DNA of 64,000 bases from Azoarcus_F sp048158365 (GCA_048158365.1 JBLLNL010000013.1), one strand, 5' to 3'. Counted from the stretch's first letter, positions 35,931 through 44,638 are shown. Program-made: numbers and translations. Notes: generated from the sequence alone by a model not told the origin.

Positions 35931-37547
35931 TCAATACTCGTCCTGATACCGCGATGTTATCGGATAACGCCAGTCCCTGCCGAATCCGCGCCGGGTCACG
36001 CGAATGCCGACCGGCGCCTGGCGCCGCTTGTATTCGTTGCGCTTGAGCATGCCGACCGTCCGCTTCACGTCGGCTTCCGGATAACCGCGCGCGACGATCT
36101 CGCGCGGAGACTCGTCCCGTTCCATGTAGGCCTCGATGATCGCATCCAGCACATCATAGGGCGGCAGGGAGTCCTGATCGGTCTGGTCCGGTTTCAGCTC
36201 TGCCGACGGCGCACGCGTGATGATGTTCTCGGGGATGACCGGGCTTACGGTGTTGCGCCACACCGACAGGCGATACACGAAGGTCTTGTACAGGTCCTTG
36301 AGCACCGCGAACCCGCCGGCCATGTCGCCATAGAGCGTCGCATAGCCGGTGGCCATCTCGCTCTTGTTGCCGGTGGTCAGCACGATAGCGCCGGTCTTGT
36401 TGGACAGCGCCATCAGGATCATGCCGCGGATGCGGCTCTGCAGGTTCTCCTCGGTCGCATCCGGCGGCAATCCCGCGAACTCCGATTCGAGCAGACTGGC
36501 GAAGGTCCGCATGGCCGGCTCGATCGCGATCTCGTCGTAGCGCACACCCAGGCGCGCGACCATGTCCCGCGAATCGTCCAGACTCATCTGCGCTGTGTAG
36601 GGCGAAGGCATCATCACCGCCCGGACCCGTTCCGCGCCCAGCGCGTCCACCGCGATGCTCAGTGTCAGCGCCGAGTCGATCCCGCCCGACAAGCCAATGA
36701 TCGCGCCCGGGAACCCGTTCTTTCCGAGGTAATCGCGCACGCCCGCCTGCAGCGCCAGATAGACCTCCTCCTCGACGCTTCGCTCCGGCGCGACCTCGGT
36801 GTCGCGCCACCGCCCATCCTGGTATCGGACCAGATCCAGTCGCTCCTCGAAGGACGGCGCCCGGTAGGCCAGTCTCCCGTCGGCGTCCAGTGCGAACGAG
36901 CCGCCGTCGAACACCAGTTCGTCCTGCCCACCGATCATGTTGCAGTAAAGGATCGGCAGCCGGTTCTCCTCCACGCGGCCGCGCACGACCGCGAGCCTGC
37001 GACGCGGCTTCTCGGTGTCGAAGGGGGACGCATTCAGGCCCAGCAGCAACTCGGCACCGGCCTCCCGTGCTTGCCGGACCGGCGCTGGCGCCCACAAGTC
37101 CTCACAGATGCCCAATCCGATCCGCAGGCCGCCGAGTTCGAACACGCAGGCATCGCGCCCCGCCGAGAAATAGCGTTCTTCGTCGAAGACCTGGTAATTG
37201 GGCAACAGCTGTTTCCGATAGGTCGCCACCACCGCGCCGTCGATGACGACCGAAGCGGCGTTGAAATAGCCGCCCTCGCCCGCCTCCGGGTAACCGATCA
37301 CCAGCGCGACCCCGCGCACCTCGGACGCGATGCGATCGAGTTCACGTCGGCAGGCCCGATAGAAATCCGGGCGCAGCAGCAGATCCTCGGGCGGGTAGCC
37401 GGACAGCGCCAGTTCCGGCGTGAGCAGCAGGTCCGCACCGGCCTCGCGCGCCTGCACGACGGCCCGGATGATACGGTCGGCGTTGGCGGCGAGATCCCCC
37501 ACCGTGAAATTGAGCTGAGCGACAGCGATGGAAAGCGTTCTGTTCAT
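35931..37547 (-). CDS. nadE: Glutamine-dependent NAD+ synthetase
   Basis: 538 residues. N-terminal nitrilase-type glutaminase (about 1-250; TPELALSGYPPEDLL, GLGICEDLW with the catalytic Cys) and C-terminal synthetase domain with PP-loop SGGIDSAL. It amidates nicotinic acid adenine dinucleotide to NAD+ using ammonia from glutamine. The ATG at 37547 starts the canonical MNRTLSIAVAQLNFTVGD; the longer frame is rejected. Pairing with PII matters because PII has been reported to control a glutamine-dependent NadE in other proteobacteria. Confidence 0.95.
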   Translation of the reverse strand: MNRTLSIAVAQLNFTVGDLAANADRIIRAVVQAREAGADLLLTPELALSGYPPEDLLLRPDFYRACRRELDRIASEVRGVALVIGYPEAGEGGYFNAASVVIDGAVVATYRKQLLPNYQVFDEERYFSAGRDACVFELGGLRIGLGICEDLWAPAPVRQAREAGAELLLGLNASPFDTEKPRRRLAVVRGRVEENRLPILYCNMIGGQDELVFDGGSFALDADGRLAYRAPSFEERLDLVRYQDGRWRDTEVAPERSVEEEVYLALQAGVRDYLGKNGFPGAIIGLSGGIDSALTLSIAVDALGAERVRAVMMPSPYTAQMSLDDSRDMVARLGVRYDEIAIEPAMRTFASLLESEFAGLPPDATEENLQSRIRGMILMALSNKTGAIVLTTGNKSEMATGYATLYGDMAGGFAVLKDLYKTFVYRLSVWRNTVSPVIPENIITRAPSAELKPDQTDQDSLPPYDVLDAIIEAYMERDESPREIVARGYPEADVKRTVGMLKRNEYKRRQAPVGIRVTRRGFGRDWRYPITSRYQDEY

Positions 37548-37625
37548 GGACGCAACTATACCGGTTAGGGACGCGGCCCGCGTGAAGTCGGGGCTATCGC
37601 TCGGATGCAATCATTGCACAGTCTC

Positions 37626-37646
37626 GGTGGACAAGCCTGTGGATAA
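37626..37646 (+). promoter_or_regulatory. Pair of DnaA-box-like 9-mers
   Basis: GGTGGACAA (37626-37634) and TGTGGATAA (37638-37646; reverse complement of the consensus TTATCCACA) lie in tandem, 3 bp apart, upstream of the small secreted-protein gene. Confidence 0.5.
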
Positions 37647-37822
37647 GGACCGGAAAGCGCATTGCATCGCATGCGCGGCCTGCCTGACACATGCCTGCTC
37701 AAGATTTGGGCACCAATCACCTGCGCGAGTCGCGACCGCGACACGCCGGACGGCAAATCCTCTACTTTTTCAAGCAAAAAAGGCATAAAATCAGGCAGCA
37801 CTTCGCCAATGGAGTCCCCCCC

Positions 37823-38224
37823 ATGAAACACTCTTCAATGCTTGCGACGCTGGCCGCTCTTGCGCTTCTCACTGCAGGGACCGCCCAGTCCACCGGAACG
37901 AATGCCGTTTCGGTCAAAGCCGATGGCGAAAAGTCGATCAGAGTGTCGTCAGACGGTCAGCTCGATTTCGACCTGACCAGCGGCGACTACGTGTGCGAAT
38001 GGGGTCTGCGCGTGAGGGTCGAACGGGAGCTGACTGCTGGCAAACAGATCCAGATCGGCTGGAACGGCGGTCGATATCAGCTCGAGCGCGACCCATCGTT
38101 CTCGGGCCTGCCGCGCTTCGAGGACAGGGCCAACGGACTGGTCTGGATCGACCTGCCGTGGAAGGGCGTGCTGCTCGACGGCAAGACCTACAAGCCCCTC
38201 GCGAACGACTGCAAGACTGCCTGA
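37823..38224 (+). CDS. Small secreted protein, unknown function
   Basis: 133 residues with a clear signal peptide (MKHSSMLATLAALALLTAG) and a mature part of about 110 residues, probably beta-rich, with two Cys that could pair (YVCEWG near the middle, NDCKTA at the end). No family recognised. AT-rich DNA just upstream (TAAAAT at 37786-37791) may be a -10 box. The gene is isolated and bracketed by DnaA-box-like sites at 37626-37646 and 38287-38321. Confidence 0.7.
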   Translation: MKHSSMLATLAALALLTAGTAQSTGTNAVSVKADGEKSIRVSSDGQLDFDLTSGDYVCEWGLRVRVERELTAGKQIQIGWNGGRYQLERDPSFSGLPRFEDRANGLVWIDLPWKGVLLDGKTYKPLANDCKTA

Positions 38225-38286
38225 AGGGTCGAACCGCTGTGCGCGCATCCAGGCGCACTCGATTGCCAAGGTACAGCGAGAGAGGG

Positions 38287-38321
38287 TTATTCACAGGCGA
38301 CTCGGAAAACCTTGTGGATAA
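38287..38321. promoter_or_regulatory. Inverted pair of DnaA-box-like 9-mers
   Basis: TTATTCACA (38287-38295, one mismatch to TTATCCACA) faces TGTGGATAA (38313-38321, perfect complement of consensus). They lie 62 bp after the stop of the secreted-protein gene. Confidence 0.5.
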
Positions 38322-38452
38322 GTGCCTGAAAACCGATCGAGCGCCTTCATCTGCAAGGCCTTTTTGCCACCGCCCGGAATTAGGGCAGACGAAAAACCAT
38401 TGTCCGACGCGGCTGTCAATGCCGAGACCCCGATCATGAGGCCCGGCATAAC

Positions 38453-39607
38453 GTGGTATCCCCCTACCGCCTGCGCATCGTCGAACGACTGTCCGACATC
38501 GATGCGGCTAGCTGGAACGCGCTTGCAGGCGAACAGGCCTGCCTTTCTCACGCATTTCTGGCAACCCTCGAGGACACCGGCTGCGTCGGTGGCGACACTG
38601 GCTGGATCCCGCATCATCTGACGCTGTGGCTGGGCGATGAGCTGGTCGCCGCGATGCCGCTATACGAGAAACGCCATTCCTACGGCGAATACGTGTTCGA
38701 TTGGGCCTGGGCCGACGCCTACGCCCGTCATGGTCTGGCCTATTATCCAAAGCTGCTGTGCGCCATTCCTTTCACGCCGGTTCCTGGCGCGCGCCTGATC
38801 GGCCGTGACGACGCGTCCCGTCGGGCATTGCTGGAGGCCGCGCTGGCCGTGACCGAAGCCAGCGACGTGTCCTCGATTCATTTTCTGTTTCCGACAGATG
38901 GCGAACGGGCCTGGCTGGAGACGGCCGGCCTGTCGATCCGCCGCGGGGTCCAGTTCCACTGGTTCAACTCCGGCTACGCCGGTTTCGACGATTTCCTGAG
39001 CCGCCTCAATCACGACAAGCGCAAGAAAATCCGCCAGGAGCGCAGACGCGCTCAGTCGCACGGCCTGCGCTGCGAATGGCTGGAGGGTCATCGCGCGAGT
39101 GCGTCCGACTGGGCGTTCTTCTATCGCTGCTACGCGGGCACCTATGCGCTGCACCGTTCGACGCCCTACCTCACACCGGACTTCTTCCGCATGCTCGCTG
39201 CCCGGGCGCCCGCGACGGTGCGGCTTCTGATCGCGCGCAGGGGTGATCAACCGATCGCCGCCGCCTTCTACCTGTGTGACGCGAACACGCTGTACGGCCG
39301 CTACTGGGGGTCGACCGAACATCTGCCCTTTCTGCACTTCGAACTGTGCTATTACCAGGCCATCGAATACTGCATCGCTAAGGGCTTGTCGCGCTTCGAA
39401 GGCGGCGCGCAGGGGGAACACAAACTGTCCAGGGGGCTCGAGCCGGTCGTGACACGATCGGCTCACTGGATTCGCGATCCGCGCTTCCGGGACGCGGTCG
39501 ATCGCTTTCTGGCGCGGGAAACCGAAGGGATAGCCTTCTACCTCGACGAACTGTCCGAGCGGACTCCCTTTCGTCGGACGCAGCCGGAAGACGACTCAGC
39601 GAAATGA
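38453..39607 (+). CDS. GNAT-fold protein of the COG3146 family
   Basis: 384 residues from GTG (GAGG about 11 bp upstream). The sequence follows the conserved COG3146 pattern: LSHAFLATLEDTGCVG, LYEKRHSYGEYVFDWAWADAY, a basic helix KRKKIRQERRR, and YWGSTEHLPFLHFELCYYQAIEYCI near the C-terminus. The fold is related to Fem/GNAT acyl-transferases that act in peptidoglycan or lipid-linked amino-acid transfer, but the substrate of this family is not established. It is cytoplasmic, with no signal or membrane segment, and convergent with ppa. Confidence 0.85.
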   Translation: MVSPYRLRIVERLSDIDAASWNALAGEQACLSHAFLATLEDTGCVGGDTGWIPHHLTLWLGDELVAAMPLYEKRHSYGEYVFDWAWADAYARHGLAYYPKLLCAIPFTPVPGARLIGRDDASRRALLEAALAVTEASDVSSIHFLFPTDGERAWLETAGLSIRRGVQFHWFNSGYAGFDDFLSRLNHDKRKKIRQERRRAQSHGLRCEWLEGHRASASDWAFFYRCYAGTYALHRSTPYLTPDFFRMLAARAPATVRLLIARRGDQPIAAAFYLCDANTLYGRYWGSTEHLPFLHFELCYYQAIEYCIAKGLSRFEGGAQGEHKLSRGLEPVVTRSAHWIRDPRFRDAVDRFLARETEGIAFYLDELSERTPFRRTQPEDDSAK

Positions 39608-39609
39608 AT

Positions 39610-39632
39610 GGGGCCCGCTTGCGGCGGGCCCC
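39610..39632. terminator. GC hairpin between convergent genes
   Basis: GGGGCCCGC (39610-39618) and GCGGGCCCC (39624-39632), 5-nt loop, sits between the stop codons of the COG3146 gene and ppa. There is no T-run, so termination would rely on hairpin pausing or Rho. Confidence 0.5.
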
Positions 39633-39663
39633 GGTCACCTCGTCAGGGTCGGATCGACCGCCC

Positions 39664-40188
39664 TCAGCCGGCGTTCTTGATGCCGTCCAGGATTTCCTGC
39701 TTGGCGTCTTCGACCGTCCCCCAGCCAACGACCTTGACCCATTTGCCCGGCTCCAGATCCTTGTAGTGCTCGAAGAAATGCACGGTCTGCTTCATAAGCA
39801 GTTCCGGCAGATCGTCTATGGTCTGAACCTTGTCGTACAAGGGCGTGAGCTTGGACACCGGCACTGCGACGACCTTGGCGTCCATGCCGGACTCGTCCTC
39901 CATCTTCAGCACACCAACCGGGCGGCATCGAATCACCACGCCCGGCAACAGCGGAAATGGCGTGACGACCAGCACATCGACCGGGTCGCCATCGCCGGCG
40001 ATCGTGTGCGGCACATAGCCGTAATTGATCGGATAACGCATCGAGGTGCCCATGAAGCGGTCCACATACACGGCGCCGCTTTCCTTCTCGACCTCGAACT
40101 TGATCGGATCGGCCTGAGCCGGGATCTCGATGATGACGTTGATATCGTTCGGTACGTCCTTGCCTGCCTTGACCAGATCGAAACTCAT
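39664..40188 (-). CDS. ppa: Inorganic pyrophosphatase (family I)
   Basis: 174 residues. Family I signature with catalytic acidic cluster GDGDPVDVLV and flanking motifs EKESGAVYVDRFM and INYGYVPHT. It hydrolyses pyrophosphate to phosphate in the cytoplasm, pulling biosynthetic reactions forward. A strong SD (GGGAGGGG) and a perfect TATAAT at 40218-40223 precede the ATG at 40188. Confidence 0.97.
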   Translation of the reverse strand: MSFDLVKAGKDVPNDINVIIEIPAQADPIKFEVEKESGAVYVDRFMGTSMRYPINYGYVPHTIAGDGDPVDVLVVTPFPLLPGVVIRCRPVGVLKMEDESGMDAKVVAVPVSKLTPLYDKVQTIDDLPELLMKQTVHFFEHYKDLEPGKWVKVVGWGTVEDAKQEILDGIKNAG

Positions 40189-40217
40189 ACACCCCTCCCA
40201 TGCAAAATGTGGTGCGA

Positions 40218-40223
40218 ATTATA
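40218..40223 (-). promoter_or_regulatory. -10 element of the ppa promoter
   Basis: Minus-strand TATAAT, 29 bp upstream of the ppa ATG. No convincing -35 at the usual distance. Confidence 0.5.
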
Positions 40224-40336
40224 AGGGCAAACCCGGGCTTCAGGCTGCGTTGTCGCCGCACGCTCATTCGGAATCGGGCTCGGCCTGCCCCCACGCATCG
40301 GTTCGGGATGCCGACGACAGGGTAAACTTCCAGGCC

Positions 40337-41191
40337 ATGGACCAGCGCGCCAGCCATCCCTCGCCGACTCCCGAGACCGAAATCCAGGCCATGCGCGGAC
40401 GAGCCCGGGTCAAATGGGGCTGGCTGCTGCTCGTGATCGCTGCGCATGCGGCTGGCCTGGTCGCGCTGTCACGGCTGGACCGACTGTCGGACCTGTCGGA
40501 CCGCGGCGGCGGGGGTGCGATCACGGTGAGCCTGCTGGACAGGCAGGCGCCGGCGCCTGCCCCGACGGAACACACCGAACCCGACGGCGCGACCCCATCC
40601 GATACCAATGATGTGGATATGACGCCACAACCCGAGCCACAACCCGAGCCACAACCCGAGCCACAACCCGAGCCACAACCCGAGCCACAACCCGAGCCAC
40701 AACCCGAGCCGCAGGCGCTACCACAACCTCCGCAACGCCCTGCACCGACACCGCCTGCCGCGGCGGTTCGGCAGCCCGATTCGCCGGCCGAAACGCCGCC
40801 AGCCGCCAGGTCGCAGGAACGGCTTGCGGAATCGACCGGGCCTGTCGAGGCGCTGCAGCCCGCCATGGTGTCCCCGAACGCGTTGCCGGATGCGGAACGT
40901 GTCGATCAACGGTCTGCACGGTTCGACGCCGCCTATCTGCGCAACCCGGCACCCGCCTATCCGGGCGTGTCACGCAGGCGGGGTGAGGAAGGCACGGTGG
41001 TGCTGCGCGTTCGGGTCATGTCGGACGGGCGTCCGACCACGATCGAGATCGCACGCAGCAGCGGACATCAACGGCTTGACCGAGCGGCGCGGGAGACGGT
41101 TCAAAAATGGCGGTTCGAACCCGCCCGGGAGGGCGGCAAGGCGGCAGACAGCTGGGTGCAGGTGCCGATCATGTTCCGTCTGGAACGCTGA
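40337..41191 (+). CDS. TonB-family energy-transducer protein with PQPE repeats
   Basis: 284 residues. One N-terminal membrane helix (WGWLLLVIAAHAAGLVAL), a proline-rich periplasmic spacer containing seven exact PQPE repeats, and a C-terminal TonB domain (YPGVSRRRGEEGTVVLRVRV, QKWRFEPAREG). TonB proteins carry proton-motive energy from ExbBD to outer-membrane receptors. No exbB/exbD or receptor gene is nearby, so its partner is unknown. ATG 40337 is chosen; the Met at 40391 is an alternative. Confidence 0.85.
   Translation: MDQRASHPSPTPETEIQAMRGRARVKWGWLLLVIAAHAAGLVALSRLDRLSDLSDRGGGGAITVSLLDRQAPAPAPTEHTEPDGATPSDTNDVDMTPQPEPQPEPQPEPQPEPQPEPQPEPQPEPQALPQPPQRPAPTPPAAAVRQPDSPAETPPAARSQERLAESTGPVEALQPAMVSPNALPDAERVDQRSARFDAAYLRNPAPAYPGVSRRRGEEGTVVLRVRVMSDGRPTTIEIARSSGHQRLDRAARETVQKWRFEPAREGGKAADSWVQVPIMFRLER
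40625..40708 (+). repeat. Seven exact tandem copies of a 12-bp unit
   Basis: CCACAACCCGAG is repeated seven times without a mismatch within the tonB-like gene, encoding PQPE. Copy-number change would lengthen or shorten the periplasmic spacer without a frameshift. Confidence 0.95.
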
Positions 41192-41236
41192 ATGGCTCGC
41201 TCCTGTGGGCAATGCGGAGCGAGATCGGGTCTCCTG

Positions 41237-41446
41237 TCACTCCTGCGAGTCGAACCCGGCGTCGGTCACGGCCTGGCGCAGATCGTCCACGGTGACACTG
41301 CCCGGATCGTAGGAAACCTTCGCCACGCCGTCATCCAGCGAAACCTCGGCATCGGTCACTCCTGGAAGGGCCTTGAGCACACCGGTCACATTGCGGACAC
41401 AGCCACCACAGCTCACGCCCGAAACCTTGATCGTCACTTCTGTCAT
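41237..41446 (-). CDS. Heavy-metal-associated (HMA) domain protein, likely copper chaperone
   Basis: 69 residues, a single ferredoxin-like HMA domain with metal-binding CGGC (GVSCGGCVRNV). It probably carries Cu(I) in the cytoplasm to a P-type ATPase such as CcoI. ATG 41446 is chosen over longer frames because the domain begins there. It lies 49 bp downstream of a SafE-like membrane gene in the same direction, and in the same region as hemN, fnr and the cbb3 oxidase genes. Confidence 0.88.
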   Translation of the reverse strand: MTEVTIKVSGVSCGGCVRNVTGVLKALPGVTDAEVSLDDGVAKVSYDPGSVTVDDLRQAVTDAGFDSQE

Positions 41447-41495
41447 GGAAGCACACTCCAATCGAATGAAACCGGTCATTGCCCCGTGGCGGGGA

Positions 41496-42215
41496 TCATA
41501 CCTCACACACCACACCACTCCAAAGAAGCCCGCCCAGCGTAGGGGCATGATAGAGCCCGAACAGACCGAAGCCGAGTACCAGCATCCCTGCAGCGAAACG
41601 CACCCGCGTGTTGCGCGTGATGTCTCTGAACCGCTTGAAAAGCAGTCCTGCCAGCATAAGGTTGGGCAGCGTGCCGAGCCCGAAGGCGAGCATCATGCCG
41701 GCACCACGTGTTGCCGAACCGGTCAGCAATGCGGTCGTCAGCACACTGTAGACCAGCCCGCAGGGCAGAAACCCCCACAGCAGTCCGAGCGGCAAGGCCT
41801 GGCCGACATGGCGTGCCGGCAGGAAACGGCGGGTCAGCGGCTGGATGCGCCGCCATACATTGTGGCCGGCGCGTTCGACCGGCGCCAGAAGCTGCGTGAA
41901 TCCGGTGAGGTAGAGTCCGAGCGCGATCAACATCAGATTGGCGAGCACGTAGAGCGTCATCTGCACCGGCAGCACGTCGTTGAACAGCAGGCCGGCGGTC
42001 CCGATCGCGCCCATTACCGCGCCCATCATCACGTAGGTCGTGATCCGTCCAATGTTGTACGCGAGGTGGATCGGCCACTGCGGCGCGGACTGACCGGGCA
42101 TGCGCACCGGTGCCTGTACCGACAGCGCGCCCACGATGCCGCCGCACATGCTGACACAGTGCGTCCCGCCGAGCAGTCCGATGAGGAAGAAAGCGATGTA
42201 GCCGGTTTCAGGCAT
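41496..42215 (-). CDS. SafE/TauE-like membrane protein (COG2836)
   Basis: 239 residues with six or so membrane helices. The N-terminus has THCVSMCGG, the Cys/His motif of the subgroup found beside cbb3 oxidase and copper genes. Function of this subgroup is not settled; a copper-related or cytochrome-assembly role is inferred from neighbours (HMA protein downstream, hemN upstream). ATG at 42215. Confidence 0.8.
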   Translation of the reverse strand: MPETGYIAFFLIGLLGGTHCVSMCGGIVGALSVQAPVRMPGQSAPQWPIHLAYNIGRITTYVMMGAVMGAIGTAGLLFNDVLPVQMTLYVLANLMLIALGLYLTGFTQLLAPVERAGHNVWRRIQPLTRRFLPARHVGQALPLGLLWGFLPCGLVYSVLTTALLTGSATRGAGMMLAFGLGTLPNLMLAGLLFKRFRDITRNTRVRFAAGMLVLGFGLFGLYHAPTLGGLLWSGVVCEV

Positions 42216-42359
42216 TCGGGCGGGGTGGCGCAGGCCGTGTTGAGTTGATCGATGCCGGACGTAGAAACCGTCCCGGACCCGAGATCTTACACCGCCGCGC
42301 CAGCCAGAGCATGGGCCGGTCTTGCGGATCGATTCACGGCGTCGATCGGCACCGTCCGA

Positions 42360-43751
42360 TCAGATGACCTTGGAATAGCGCGCACGCTCCCGATCCACGC
42401 GCAGATAACGATCGAACACCATCGCGATCCCGCGGACCAGCAGGCGTCCGGCCGGCAGCACCGTGATGCATTCATCGTCGACCTCGACCAGGCCGGCCTT
42501 CTGCATTTCCCGCAGATCGCCCAGTTCCTCGGCAAAATACTCGTCGAACTTGATCAGATGGGCGATCTCGATCGATTCGATCGAAAGCTCGAACTGACAC
42601 ATCAGCGCCTGGATGATCGAGCGCCGCAACAGATCGTCGGCGGTCAGCTCTACGCCGCGCAAGACCGGGAGTTCGTTGCGATCGAGCGCGTCGTAGTACT
42701 CGTCCAACGTCTTAACGTTCTGCGCATAGACCGGGCCGATCTTGCCGATCGCGGACACGCCGAACGCGAGCAGGTCGCATTCGGCCTGCGTGGAATAACC
42801 CTGGAAATTGCGATGCAGACGCCCCTGACGCTGCGCGACCGTCAGTTCGTCGTCCGGCCTGGCGAAGTGATCCATGCCGATATACACATAGCCCGCCTCG
42901 GTCAGACGGCGAATCGCAAGCTGCAGGATCTGGAGCTTGGTGTCCCCGGTGGGCAACTCGATCGAGCTGATCCGCCGCTGCGGCTTGAACAGACCCGGCA
43001 GATGCGCGTAGCTGTAGAGCGAGATCCGGTCGGGCGACAGTTCGAGCACGCTTTCGAGCGTTCGATTGAAGCTGATCACGTTCTGCTTCGGCAGCCCGTA
43101 GATGAGATCCATGCTGATCGACTTGAAGCCGGTGGCACGCGCCGACTCCATCACCAGACGCGTCTCGTCGATGCTCTGCACGCGATTGACCGCGACCTGC
43201 ACGTCGTGATTGAAGTCCTGTACGCCGACACTCATGCGGTTGAAACCCAGATCGGCGAGCAGCTTGACCGTGTCGAAATCGACCTTGCGCGGATCGACCT
43301 CGATCGAATACTCCCCGTTCGGCACGAGATGGAAACGTGACCGGACCGAATCCATCAACTGACGCATTTCGTCATGGGACAGGAAGGTGGGCGTGCCTCC
43401 GCCCAGATGGAGCTGAGTCACCTGCCGGCTTCCGCCGAGGTGCTCCGCCTGCATGCCGATCTCCTGGTCCAGGTACTTCAGGTACTTCGCCGAACGGCCA
43501 TGATCCTTGGTGATGATCTTGTTGCAGGCGCAGTAATAGCAGATCGTGTTACAGAAGGGGATGTGGAAGTATAATGACAACGGCCGGCTGGTACCGCCGA
43601 TCGCTCTTTTGGCCAGCCAGTCCTGCAACGCGCGCGCATCGAACGCCTCGACGAAGCGGTCCGCTGTGGGATAGGACGTGTAGCGTGGGCCATTGACGTC
43701 GAATCGGCGGATGAGTTGCTGATCGAAGACCAGATCGGGTTGAGTGTTCAT
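42360..43751 (-). CDS. hemN: Oxygen-independent coproporphyrinogen III dehydrogenase
   Basis: 463 residues. Radical-SAM Cys67, Cys71 and Cys74 (FCNTICYYCACNK) bind the [4Fe-4S] cluster; downstream motifs GGGTPTFL and the C-terminal HemN domain (FGVSAIGKIGPVYAQN) are intact. It decarboxylates coproporphyrinogen III during anaerobic haem synthesis. ATG 43751 gives the standard start; the longer frame is not supported. It is divergent from fnr with a shared Fnr-type box at 43806-43819, so oxygen-responsive control is likely. Confidence 0.95.
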   Translation of the reverse strand: MNTQPDLVFDQQLIRRFDVNGPRYTSYPTADRFVEAFDARALQDWLAKRAIGGTSRPLSLYFHIPFCNTICYYCACNKIITKDHGRSAKYLKYLDQEIGMQAEHLGGSRQVTQLHLGGGTPTFLSHDEMRQLMDSVRSRFHLVPNGEYSIEVDPRKVDFDTVKLLADLGFNRMSVGVQDFNHDVQVAVNRVQSIDETRLVMESARATGFKSISMDLIYGLPKQNVISFNRTLESVLELSPDRISLYSYAHLPGLFKPQRRISSIELPTGDTKLQILQLAIRRLTEAGYVYIGMDHFARPDDELTVAQRQGRLHRNFQGYSTQAECDLLAFGVSAIGKIGPVYAQNVKTLDEYYDALDRNELPVLRGVELTADDLLRRSIIQALMCQFELSIESIEIAHLIKFDEYFAEELGDLREMQKAGLVEVDDECITVLPAGRLLVRGIAMVFDRYLRVDRERARYSKVI

Positions 43752-43805
43752 GTACTTGACCTTTATAGGAATGGCTAACGATCGCAAAAATCGGGAGGCA
43801 GGGGT

Positions 43806-43819
43806 TTGACCTGGATCAA
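43806..43819. promoter_or_regulatory. Fnr-type box in the hemN-fnr intergenic region
   Basis: TTGACCTGGATCAA, one base from the TTGAT-N4-ATCAA consensus. A GATCGT hexamer 22 bp away on the minus strand is a weak hemN -10; nothing comparable faces fnr. Confidence 0.75.
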
Positions 43820-43861
43820 TGGACCCCATTATCGCCCGTCCACGAACGGAGTGTTCAGATC

Positions 43862-44608
43862 GTGCAAATGAAGGCGACCGTGCCGATTACAGCCGCCGAC
43901 ATCAAGTCAGCCTGCTCGCAATGCAACCTGCTCGAACTGTGCCTGCCCTTCGGCATGACCGAGCACGAGATCCACCGGCTGGATGAACTGGTCGGAACGC
44001 GCCGCAAGGTCAAGCGCCAGCAACACCTGTACCGTGCAGGCGACCCGTTCGAGGCAATCTACGCGATCCGTATCGGCTGGTTCAAGACCGACGTAGTGCT
44101 CGAGGACGGTCGCGAGCAGGTCACCGGCTTCCAGATGACCGGCGAGATGCTCGGGCTGGACGGAATCAGCACCGAGGCACACTCGTGCAACGCGGTCGCG
44201 CTCGAAGACAGTGAAGTGTGTGTCATCGCGTACGACAAGCTCGAGGCACTGTCGCGCGAGATCGAGGGGCTGCAACACCAGTTCCACAGGGTCATGAGCC
44301 GCGAAATCGTGCGTGACCACGGCGTGATGATGCTGCTCGGTTCGATGCGCGCCGAGGAGCGACTGGCGGCCTTCCTGCTGAATCTGTCACAGCGCTTCAC
44401 CGCACGCGGTTTTTCCGCCGCCGAGTTTCATCTGCGCATGACCCGGGACGAGATCGGCTCCTACCTCGGCCTGAAGCTCGAAACCGTGTCTCGCGCCTTC
44501 TCCCGCTTCCAGGACGAGGGCATCATTGCGGTACAGCAGAAGCATATCCGCATCGTCGCACAGGACAAACTCAGAAAACTCATCCAGCACCCGGTCGGCG
44601 GTCGCTGA
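43862..44608 (+). CDS. fnr: Fnr-type oxygen-sensing transcriptional regulator
   Basis: 248 residues from GTG (GGAG 10 bp upstream); ATG at 43868 is the alternative. Four cluster ligands are present: Cys18, Cys21 and Cys27 (CSQCNLLELC) and Cys120 (DSEVCVIAY). The helix-turn-helix has ETVSR (YLGLKLETVSRAFSRF), the signature that reads TTGAT half-sites. It binds a [4Fe-4S] cluster and activates anaerobic genes when oxygen is low. Divergent from hemN with a shared box, and surrounded by likely targets (hemN, ccoNOQP). Confidence 0.93.
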   Translation: MQMKATVPITAADIKSACSQCNLLELCLPFGMTEHEIHRLDELVGTRRKVKRQQHLYRAGDPFEAIYAIRIGWFKTDVVLEDGREQVTGFQMTGEMLGLDGISTEAHSCNAVALEDSEVCVIAYDKLEALSREIEGLQHQFHRVMSREIVRDHGVMMLLGSMRAEERLAAFLLNLSQRFTARGFSAAEFHLRMTRDEIGSYLGLKLETVSRAFSRFQDEGIIAVQQKHIRIVAQDKLRKLIQHPVGGR

Positions 44609-44638
44609 CGCGCGTGCCACACCCCGGGCCGCGAGCTG

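Noticed and set aside
37626..38321. DnaA-box-like sites considered as the chromosomal origin
   Set aside because: No dnaA, dnaN or gyrB nearby, no AT-rich unwinding element, and only four sites.
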